This document shows, in pieces, positions 57,980 through 64,000 of a DNA stretch of 64,000 nt (the stretch's first letter is position 1; every line of letters starts with the position of its first letter). This DNA is from an uncultured Bartonella sp. (GTDB lineage Bacteria > Pseudomonadota > Alphaproteobacteria > Rhizobiales > Rhizobiaceae): positions 868,001-932,000 of the forward strand of contig NZ_CALYPR010000001.1 in NCBI RefSeq assembly GCF_945277285.1, given 5' to 3'. A model generated the notes under the pieces. It was not told where the DNA came from. It did not search any database and saw only the letters and a program-made list of their open reading frames with translations. The translations under genes and the position numbers were made by a program.

Positions 57980-58104
57980 ATCTACTCTCCATTCAGCAAG
58001 TTATCTGGACCTCTACCGAGCATTCCTAAAAGACAACTCCTTATCATATGAAAAGCCCGTAATGGCCACTCGAAATCGGCAACCATAACGAACCTCGTTG
58101 AGGC
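57980..58104 (-). other. dnaK 5' leader
   Basis: The transcript leader of about 120 bases contains a small hairpin (CCTC gtt GAGG near 58093-58103) just after the promoter and an SD-like AAGGAG near 58037. Nothing else recognised. Confidence 0.4.
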
Positions 58105-58134
58105 GTATATAAGGGCACCCCTTTAGACGTGCAA
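58105..58134 (-). promoter_or_regulatory. sigma-32-type promoter of dnaK
   Basis: On the minus strand CTTGCA, about 14-16 bases, then CCCTTATATA. This matches the alphaproteobacterial heat-shock consensus (CTTG-N16-CCCnATnT-like) and sits at a suitable distance from dnaK. Confidence 0.65.
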
Positions 58135-58516
58135 GAGATGTTGAAAAGATTCATATGAGATAGCGTTGTTTTGATCTTTTCAATAATCCGAAACTTCCTT
58201 ATTTCATTGCTGTTGACTAATCTGCTACTTTTATTAACGATCGAAATCTTCAAAGCCTATAAAACTTATGTTATATGAAAATAAATGATGCACTTCTAAC
58301 GGGAATGTGGATATAAAAACCTGTTTAAAGTTTACTCATAAAATCGGATTTCTTATGTATGAGATACTGTCACAAAGTAAATAAGCTTGCACAGTTTCGT
58401 GACTTGAAAAAACCGTTTCTTAGGGTATTTCATTTTTGAAAGTTTCAGATCGAAAGTTTTAATAAATATAGTAAGATGATAGTCAAGTAATACGCTTTAA
58501 AAACAGGAGAAATAAA
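58135..58516. other. intergenic region upstream of the small repeat protein
   Basis: About 380 AT-rich bases without a gene. Contains the promoter for the small secreted protein; AACAGGAGAAATAAA is its ribosome site at 58502. Confidence 0.4.
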
Positions 58517-58822
58517 ATGAAAAAGATTCTTGCAATCTCATTGGCGGGTCTATTGGCAGCAGGATCATTGGCATTGGCAGCTCAAGCGCGCAACGCTTCG
58601 GGCGACGGTTCTGTCGAGGATAGCTACGTAGAAGGCCAAAAGGAAAAAGCACCTGAAGCCGATGTCCACCACGACCATGGCAGTAATGCCGGCCGTCATG
58701 ATGGTGATGGTTCGCGTGAGGACAGCTATGTTCCTGGCCAGAAAAAAGATTCACCTGAAAGCAAAACAGTTATTCAAGACGATGAAAAAGGTGAATCAGA
58801 CGACGGTACACCCAGAAAATAA
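58517..58822 (+). CDS. small secreted protein with a duplicated GDGSxEDSYVxGQK motif
   Basis: 101 residues. Signal peptide about 1-24 (KKILAISLAGLLAAGSLALAAQA). The mature, acidic and hydrophilic part holds two copies of one motif: GDGSVEDSYVEGQKEKAPE (about 29-47) and GDGSREDSYVPGQKKDSPE (about 62-80), joined by a His-rich stretch DVHHDHGSNAGRHD. No cysteine. No family recognised. It looks unfolded and possibly metal- or calcium-binding. It has its own ribosome site AGGAG and terminator, so it is a real, separately expressed gene. Confidence 0.8.
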   Translation: MKKILAISLAGLLAAGSLALAAQARNASGDGSVEDSYVEGQKEKAPEADVHHDHGSNAGRHDGDGSREDSYVPGQKKDSPESKTVIQDDEKGESDDGTPRK

Positions 58823-58841
58823 TCGTTATTTGTTAAAAAAA

Positions 58842-58867
58842 GCGGCGGGAAAAACCCGCCGTTTTTC
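58842..58867 (+). terminator. terminator of the small secreted protein gene
   Basis: GGCGGG / CCCGCC stem with an AAAA loop and a following GTTTTTCT, 20 bases after the stop. Confidence 0.88.
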
Positions 58868-59013
58868 TATTTATTTGTTTGCTGCCAACAAGTTAAAACA
58901 ACCCCATATCTTACAATCATCAGATTAAAAATGCCGATTTGGAGGGTCTATCCTTTAAAAAGGATAAATCTAGCAGGGGCTTTGCCATTTCACACTTTCG
59001 ACTTTCGCTAATC

Positions 59014-59856
59014 TCAATCCAGATTGTAAAATTGACAGATTATATCCCAGCCTTCTTCGGCACTTTCGACATAATTGAACAATTTTGCGTCATCCGGCGA
59101 AATTGTGCCCTGTTCAGCTAAATAATCGACATTTAATACATTTTTCCAAAACTCTCGCCCGAACATTAATACCGGCACCCGTTTCATTCTGCCGGTCTGG
59201 ATAAGTGTGAGAGACTCGAACAATTCATCAAGCGTGCCAAAACCACCTGGAAAAATAGCGATAACTTTCGCGCGCATTAGAAAATGCATCTTGCGCATGG
59301 CAAAATAATGAAAATCGAAACAAAGCTCGGGTGTTACATAAGGGTTGGGTGCTTGTTCATGGGGCAGCACAATATTAAGCCCGATACTGGGTGCACCAAC
59401 ATCTGCCGCACCACGATTACCAGCTTCCATTACGCCCGGCCCACCACCGGTAATGATAACGAATTCATGATGGCCGGTAGTCGCCGAATACTGTGCACAA
59501 AGTTTTGCAAATTTGCGTGCCTGCGTATAATAATGAGAGGCTTTTTCCAGATTTTTCTTTTGCTGCGAATTTTTTGCCGACCGGGCTTCCTTTCCCGGCT
59601 CCGGAATGCGAGCTCCGCCAAATAAAACAACAGTCGATTTTATACCATGTTCGACAAATCCGAATTCCGGCTTCATCAGTTCGAGACCGATTCGCACCGC
59701 GCGTAATTCGCGTCGCATCATGAAATCTTCATCAACATAAGCAAGGCGATAAGCAGCTGAACGCGTTTGGGCAGTATCAGGAACCTCATGAACCTTACAG
59801 GCATCTTCTTTTGAATGCGGAAAAGGTGTCCAGCCGTTTTTTTCGCCATTAGCCAT
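59014..59856 (-). CDS. LOG-family (TIGR00730) nucleotide phosphoribohydrolase
   Basis: 280 residues. Rossmann-like core with the two LOG motifs: GGGPGVMEAGNRGA and the catalytic PGGFGTLDELFE. Members cleave nucleoside 5'-monophosphates to base and ribose phosphate (PpnN-type, or cytokinin activation in plant partners). The N-terminal 70 residues are an extension seen in the longer proteobacterial members. Cytoplasmic. Divergent from dapD across a 99-base gap. Confidence 0.88.
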   Translation of the reverse strand: MANGEKNGWTPFPHSKEDACKVHEVPDTAQTRSAAYRLAYVDEDFMMRRELRAVRIGLELMKPEFGFVEHGIKSTVVLFGGARIPEPGKEARSAKNSQQKKNLEKASHYYTQARKFAKLCAQYSATTGHHEFVIITGGGPGVMEAGNRGAADVGAPSIGLNIVLPHEQAPNPYVTPELCFDFHYFAMRKMHFLMRAKVIAIFPGGFGTLDELFESLTLIQTGRMKRVPVLMFGREFWKNVLNVDYLAEQGTISPDDAKLFNYVESAEEGWDIICQFYNLD

Positions 59857-59955
59857 TTAGGTTATGTCCTTTTCATTGACCACAAATGTTTATTGCATTA
59901 GGCCGAAGAGAATAAATGCTGATGCTTTCGACTTACTTAACGGAGACCTAATGCC

Positions 59956-60804
59956 ATGACCAATCTGTCCCAACTGGAATCCATCATTGAAAAGGCGTTT
60001 GATGAACGCGAAAAAGTCAACATTCTCACAAAAGGAGAAATACGTGAGGCTGTCAATCATGTACTCGACCTTCTCGATAAAGGCGAGTTGCGGGTAGCCG
60101 AACGTGAAAACAACGGTAACTGGAAAGTTCATCAATGGCTAAAGAAAGCCGTATTATTATCATTCCGGCTTAATGCAATGGGACTGATATCGGGTGGCCC
60201 CGATCAGTCCTTTTGGTGGGATAAGGTGCCCTCGAAATTTGACGGCTGGAAAATGGACAATTTCGAGAAAGCCGGGTTCCGCGCTGTTCCGAATGCTGTT
60301 GTCCGCCGTTCGGCCTATATTGCTCCAAGCGTTGTTCTTATGCCATCTTTTGTCAATATTGGTGCTTATGTCGATGAAGGCACAATGGTTGATACATGGG
60401 CAACGGTCGGTTCTTGCGCGCAAATCGGCAAGCATGTCCATCTTTCCGGCGGAGCCGGTATTGGTGGTGTGCTTGAACCTTTACAAGCCGGTCCTACAAT
60501 CATTGAGGATAATTGCTTTATCGGAGCCCGTTCCGAAGTTGTTGAAGGTTGTATCGTGCGTGAGGGTGCAGTTCTTGGCATGGGCGTCTTTATCAGCAAA
60601 TCGACCAAAATCGTCGACCGTGCGACGGGTGAGATTTCCTATGGTGAAGTACCCCCCTATTCAGTCGTTGTTGCAGGAACAATGCCTGGAAAACCTTTCC
60701 CCAACGGCGAACCAGGCCCCAATCTTTATTGTGCTGTTATCGTAAAACGTGTGGATGAAAAAACCCGCTCCAAAACATCGGTCAATGACCTTCTGCGCGA
60801 CTAA
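59956..60804 (+). CDS. dapD: tetrahydrodipicolinate N-succinyltransferase
   Basis: 282 residues. Left-handed beta-helix of hexapeptide repeats in the second half ([46 protein letters not shown]), with the DapD-specific N-terminus. Succinylates tetrahydrodipicolinate, two steps before DapE. The ATG follows a GAGACC leader. Confidence 0.97.
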   Translation: MTNLSQLESIIEKAFDEREKVNILTKGEIREAVNHVLDLLDKGELRVAERENNGNWKVHQWLKKAVLLSFRLNAMGLISGGPDQSFWWDKVPSKFDGWKMDNFEKAGFRAVPNAVVRRSAYIAPSVVLMPSFVNIGAYVDEGTMVDTWATVGSCAQIGKHVHLSGGAGIGGVLEPLQAGPTIIEDNCFIGARSEVVEGCIVREGAVLGMGVFISKSTKIVDRATGEISYGEVPPYSVVVAGTMPGKPFPNGEPGPNLYCAVIVKRVDEKTRSKTSVNDLLRD

Positions 60805-60963
60805 AAGCATAAGCGCGTTTTCCAGCCCCTTATTGAGCTGACGGGGGTAAAATGAAGGTAAAAGGTTTCTATCAGATAAACGCTAATTGACTGAGAATGA
60901 ATTCGGCAAAATGTCTCACCGTGAGCCTTTTAAATTCAAAAAAAGACCGTAGCATCTTAAATG
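60805..60963. other. region after dapD
   Basis: No gene. It ends at a strong hairpin (60964-61004) that can terminate dapD transcription on the plus strand and the candidate small RNA on the minus strand. Confidence 0.45.
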
Positions 60964-61004
60964 CAAAAAAGGTGAAAAAGCATAATACTTCTTCACCTTT
61001 TTTC
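60964..61004. terminator. bidirectional terminator, dapD / candidate small RNA
   Basis: AAAAAAGGTGAA / TTCACCTTTTTT stem with flanking complementary GAAAAAG-CTTCTTC pairs. On the minus strand it ends in CACCTTTTTTG; on the plus strand in CACCTTTTTTC. Confidence 0.85.
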
Positions 61005-61137
61005 TATAGACGGCGTGCAGCAGAGTATACGGGGAGTAACTCTGCTGCACTAAAGACTTAAGGTCACTAGAATAACCCAAGTCCTTTTCGTTAGCCCCTC
61101 AAGGGCCGAGAATCTTAATTACTAGCGAAAATTATGC
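60964..61137 (-). ncRNA. candidate small RNA with three stem-loops
   Basis: Read on the minus strand: a first stem TTTTCGcTAG / CTAaCGAAAA (61122-61131 with 61085-61094), a perfect 12 bp hairpin GTGCAGCAGAGT / ACTCTGCTGCAC (61015-61050) whose 12-base loop holds ACTCCCC, an anti-Shine-Dalgarno sequence, and a terminator at 60964. A promoter with good -35 and -10 lies just upstream. No open frame. Anti-SD loops are typical of trans-acting alphaproteobacterial riboregulators, but I cannot assign a named family. A plus-strand transcript is possible but has no comparable promoter. Confidence 0.55.
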
Positions 61138-61143
61138 GCCACC

Positions 61144-61171
61144 TATTAATTGGCTAATTATTCAGCGTCAA
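61144..61171 (-). promoter_or_regulatory. promoter of the candidate small RNA
   Basis: TTGACG (61166-61171), 16-base spacer and TTAATA (61144-61149) on the minus strand, with a predicted start near 61137. Confidence 0.5.
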
Positions 61172-61377
61172 CACCAAAACAAGAAAGCCAACTAAAAATA
61201 ATCTTGAAGGATGCCGAACGACTGAAGTACATAAAATGCACAAAACAAAAATTGCATTTTTTAACAAATTAAGACCTGCCGGTGTGTCTGGAATTGTTTT
61301 GATATCCGGAATATATTTTTCGATAGGAAAATCACTTGTTATTTAAATCACAGCCAAGAACTGTATGTGATCGCGGC

Positions 61378-61599
61378 TTATTTAAAAAAACCATATCCCG
61401 ATTCCATATTCCACTCGCAACTTATTGTAAAAGATTGCAGAACTTTGCTTTGCCCCTCGACATACACAATATAGCTTACAAAAAGACTTTGGAATTCATG
61501 CCATGAGTATTGATTTTTGATTTTGCTAAAGTGATTTTGTAGACAATCTTGATCCATATCGTTTTTGAACAGTCGATGGGATTGTAAACAATTTTTCAC
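61378..61599 (-). CDS. short ORF resembling the C-terminus of DUF6985-like proteins
   Basis: 73 residues from a possible GTG at 61599. The C-terminal part, SFTISCEWNMESGYGFFK, resembles the SF-x-C-x-WD-x-EHGLG end of DUF6985/DUF2262-type proteins, which are often found among toxin-immunity genes. The rest (HEFQSLFVSYIVYVEGQ) fits weakly. It may be a remnant of a longer gene or a small real one. No strong ribosome site. The 240 bases between it and the small RNA promoter hold nothing recognisable. Confidence 0.3.
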   Translation of the reverse strand: MKNCLQSHRLFKNDMDQDCLQNHFSKIKNQYSWHEFQSLFVSYIVYVEGQSKVLQSFTISCEWNMESGYGFFK

Positions 61600-61620
61600 T
61601 TCATTCTATGAAACAAAAAG

Positions 61621-63426
61621 CTATTCATTCATTTTCAATGCCTGAATGAAGGCTTCTTGTGGAATTTCTACCTTTCCAAACTGGCGCATACGCTTTTTAC
61701 CTTCCTTCTGTTTTTCAAGAAGCTTGCGTTTACGACTGACATCACCACCATAACATTTGGCCGTCACATCTTTGCGCAGTGCACGGATCGTCTCGCGGGC
61801 AATAATTTTCCCGCCGATTGCTGCCTGAATGGGAATTTGGAACATGTGTTGGGGAATAAGATCCTTCAATTTTTCACACATTGCCCGACCGCGTTTTTCG
61901 GCGGCAGAACGGTGCACCAACACCGATAGCGCGTCGACCGGCTCGCCATTGACAAGAATAGTCATTTTAACCAGATCACCTTCACGATAATCGGTCACGT
62001 GGTAATCAAAAGAAGCATAACCTTTTGAAATTGATTTTAAACGATCATAAAAATCAAAAACCACCTCGTTGAGTGGCAAATCATAGCTGACCATCGCCCG
62101 GGTACCGACATAAGAAAGATCAACCTGAATGCCACGGCGATCCTGACAGAGTTTCAAAATAGCACCAAGATATTCATCGGGCGACATGATGGTGGCTCGA
62201 ATCCACGGTTCTTCAATGGAAGCAATTTTGACAACATCGGGCATATCTGCAGGGTTGTGCAGCTCTTTAACCGTTCCATCTGTCATATTCATGCGATAGA
62301 CAACAGAAGGTGCTGTGGCGATAAGATCAAGATTGAATTCGCGTTCAAGCCGTTCTTCAATAATTTCAAGATGCAACAGCCCCAAAAAGCCGCAACGGAA
62401 ACCGAATCCTAATGCCGCCGATGTTTCCATTTCATAAGAAAAACTGGCGTCATTCAAACGCAGTTTTCCCATTGCCGCACGAAGATCGGCAAAATCGGCC
62501 GCATCGACCGGAAAAAGACCACAAAAAACCACCGGCTGCGCAGGTTTAAAGCCTGGAAGAGCATGGGTACACGGACGATGATCTTCGGTGATTGTATCAC
62601 CCACACGCGTATCGGCTACTTCCTTAATCGACGCAGTAATAAAACCAAGCTCACCCGGCCCGAGTTCATCAATTGCAACCATTTTAGGAGTAAAAACTCC
62701 GACCCGCTCAACCGGATATTTGGCTCCGGTCCCCATCATGCGAATGGTTTGGCCTTTTTTCAAAATACCATCTATGATCCGAACGAGCACGATAACACCG
62801 AGATAAGCATCATACCAACTATCAACCAGCATGGCTTTGAGCGGTTTGTTTGCATCACCTTCTTTGGGTGCCGGAAGTTTGTGAACAATGGCTTCAAGAA
62901 CCTGATCGACGCCCATGCCGGTCTTGGCAGAAATTTCTATGGCATCACTGGCGTCAATGCCGATGACCTCTTCAATCTGTTCTTTCACCCGTTCTGGTTC
63001 GGCGGCTGGTAGATCGACCTTGTTTAAAACAACAACCAGTTCATGGTTGTTGTCGATTGCCTGATAGACATTGGCAAGAGTCTGCGCCTCAACACCTTGG
63101 GAAGCATCGACAACAAGAAGCGAGCCTTCGCAGGCAGCCAACGACCGCGAGACTTCATAGGCAAAGTCAACATGTCCGGGCGTATCAATCAAATTTAGAA
63201 TATAGGTCTCGCCATTTTGAGCCTTATAGTGCAGTCGCACAGTCTGGGCTTTGATTGTAATACCACGCTCGCGCTCGATATCCATCGAATCAAGCACTTG
63301 CTCTTTCATTTCCCGCTTATCAAGGCCGCCTGTCATCTGGATGAGCCGGTCGGCCAAGGTCGATTTTCCGTGGTCGATATGGGCCACGATGGAGAAATTT
63401 CGTATATGGTCGCGATCTATTGTCAT
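61621..63426 (-). CDS. lepA: elongation factor 4 (LepA)
   Basis: 601 residues from ATG 63426 ([23 protein letters not shown]). GTPase motifs [17 protein letters not shown] and NKVDLP, then the EF-G-like domains and the unique LepA C-terminal domain ending in [17 protein letters not shown]. Acts on stalled or misassembled ribosomes. An in-frame extension to 63513 is rejected as not family-like. Upstream 63514-63703 shows no gene. Confidence 0.97.
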   Translation of the reverse strand: MTIDRDHIRNFSIVAHIDHGKSTLADRLIQMTGGLDKREMKEQVLDSMDIERERGITIKAQTVRLHYKAQNGETYILNLIDTPGHVDFAYEVSRSLAACEGSLLVVDASQGVEAQTLANVYQAIDNNHELVVVLNKVDLPAAEPERVKEQIEEVIGIDASDAIEISAKTGMGVDQVLEAIVHKLPAPKEGDANKPLKAMLVDSWYDAYLGVIVLVRIIDGILKKGQTIRMMGTGAKYPVERVGVFTPKMVAIDELGPGELGFITASIKEVADTRVGDTITEDHRPCTHALPGFKPAQPVVFCGLFPVDAADFADLRAAMGKLRLNDASFSYEMETSAALGFGFRCGFLGLLHLEIIEERLEREFNLDLIATAPSVVYRMNMTDGTVKELHNPADMPDVVKIASIEEPWIRATIMSPDEYLGAILKLCQDRRGIQVDLSYVGTRAMVSYDLPLNEVVFDFYDRLKSISKGYASFDYHVTDYREGDLVKMTILVNGEPVDALSVLVHRSAAEKRGRAMCEKLKDLIPQHMFQIPIQAAIGGKIIARETIRALRKDVTAKCYGGDVSRKRKLLEKQKEGKKRMRQFGKVEIPQEAFIQALKMNE

Positions 63427-63703
63427 GCAAAGCGATTTAGCAAGGAACGCAAAGAAACGCAAAGCCGAAATTGATGTTGTAAAGCACCCTGTTGGAAATC
63501 CCGCTCTTTCCACAGAATTGCAACAGCCAATACAACATTATTAGCAGGAACTCTGGTTGATTTTTCTTGCTGGAAACCATAACAACGCCATTTAGAAATA
63601 GAAGATCCAATTTAAAACGAGTACTGCTTGTGAAAAAAGCGGCTAATTTTTCTTTTAGACAGACGTTTTTATGATGACTGACAGTAGTCGAGCGAATTAC
63701 CAG

Positions 63704-64000
63704 TTACATTTTTGGTGATGAATTTGTTTTTATCCGGCTTTTCGGCTTCAATTCGGAAATGAGAATTCCAATGATAATGAAAAGGGCACCCAGAAATGCC
63801 AGATGTGGCAAACGTTCTCCGGCTATACGGCCGACCACCCCGGCCCAGACGGGTTCGCCCGTATAGATAATGGTTGCCCGTGTTGGCGAGACAGATTTTT
63901 GTGCCCAATTCATTGTCAGCTGGATAAGTGCACTCATTGCGGCCAAACCGGATCCGGCAAGAAACCACGCCCATGAAAAAGCCGGAATATATTCACCATT
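63704..64000 (-). CDS. EamA/DMT-family transporter, C-terminal part
   Basis: About 98 residues at the right edge; the start is outside the window. Three helices are visible (FSWAWFLAGSGLAAMSALIQLTMNWAQ, the segment after RATIIYTGEPVWAGVVGRIAGE, and LAFLGALFIIIGILISEL). YTGEPVWAGVVG is the EamA signature near the last helices. Metabolite exporter of unknown substrate; the C-terminal tail is basic. Confidence 0.8.
   Translation of the reverse strand, partial: NGEYIPAFSWAWFLAGSGLAAMSALIQLTMNWAQKSVSPTRATIIYTGEPVWAGVVGRIAGERLPHLAFLGALFIIIGILISELKPKSRIKTNSSPKM

Noticed and set aside
1..64000. tRNA, rRNA, insertion sequences, prophage, CRISPR
   Set aside because: No cloverleaf, transposase motif, integrase or regularly spaced repeat array was noticed; the gene duplications are explained by one tandem event.

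Overview
The window is a 64 kb chromosomal segment of an alphaproteobacterium of the order Hyphomicrobiales (Rhizobiales), most likely in or near Bartonella. The signs are a low GC content for the order (roughly low-to-mid 40s percent by eye), an IalB-type invasion-locus protein beside rlmN, and Brucella/Bartonella-like gene blocks (lptC-lptA-lptB-rpoN-hpf-ptsN; hslU-hslV; hisB-hisH-hisA-hisF-hisE-coaA; dnaK-dnaJ). Blood-borne Bartonella have lost most amino-acid biosynthesis. The complete his run, the periplasmic cyclohexadienyl dehydratase, tenA and a large amidohydrolase locus therefore fit better with the gut-associated branch (honey bee or ant Bartonella and relatives). The genus is an inference from gene content, not from a search.

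Layout. 1-2.8 kb: end of a DUF1232 gene, an IalB-family protein, rlmN and a membrane protein. 2.9-5.5 kb: a membrane protein on the minus strand, then AT-rich decaying DNA with a broken AraC (PchR-like) regulator. 5.6-11.6 kb: ptsN, hpf, rpoN, a decayed minus-strand gene, lptB, lptA and lptC, all on the minus strand. 12-18.6 kb: ihfB, a LapA-like protein, two RNA methyltransferases, lspA, a DUF898 protein, an M48 protease and an OlsB-like acyltransferase. 19-22 kb: a PheC-like dehydratase, a LysR regulator and a divergent YeiH transporter. 22-31.7 kb: hslUV, asparaginase, the overlapping his genes with coaA, an M17 aminopeptidase and an NlpC/P60 hydrolase. 31.9-43.7 kb: an oxidoreductase, an MsbA-like ABC exporter, an RgpF-family glycan protein, an amino-acid permease, infC (ATT start), hydrolases, tenA and an MliC-type lysozyme inhibitor. 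43.8-44.6 kb: an L,D-transpeptidase.

The most unusual region is 44.6-54.6 kb. Four full-length M20 amidohydrolases of the hippurate/N-acyl-amino-acid type and two MHS-type MFS symporters lie on the minus strand, next to dapE on the plus strand. Manual alignment shows that a unit of about 3.35 kb (3' part of dapE 5' end, MFS, M20b, N-terminal part of M20a) was duplicated in tandem. The scar is still visible at 50042-50629: a truncated dapE 5' end fused to a truncated M20a start, both with in-frame stops. The two transporter/hydrolase pairs on either side have since diverged as paralogues. This looks like amplification of an uptake-and-hydrolysis system for N-acylated amino acids or a similar conjugate.

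54.6-64 kb: dnaJ, dnaK (with a heat-shock-like promoter), a small secreted repeat protein, a LOG-family hydrolase, dapD, a candidate structured small RNA on the minus strand (about 60964-61137), a short DUF6985-like remnant, lepA and the C-terminal end of a DMT transporter. No tRNA, rRNA, insertion sequence or CRISPR array was seen.
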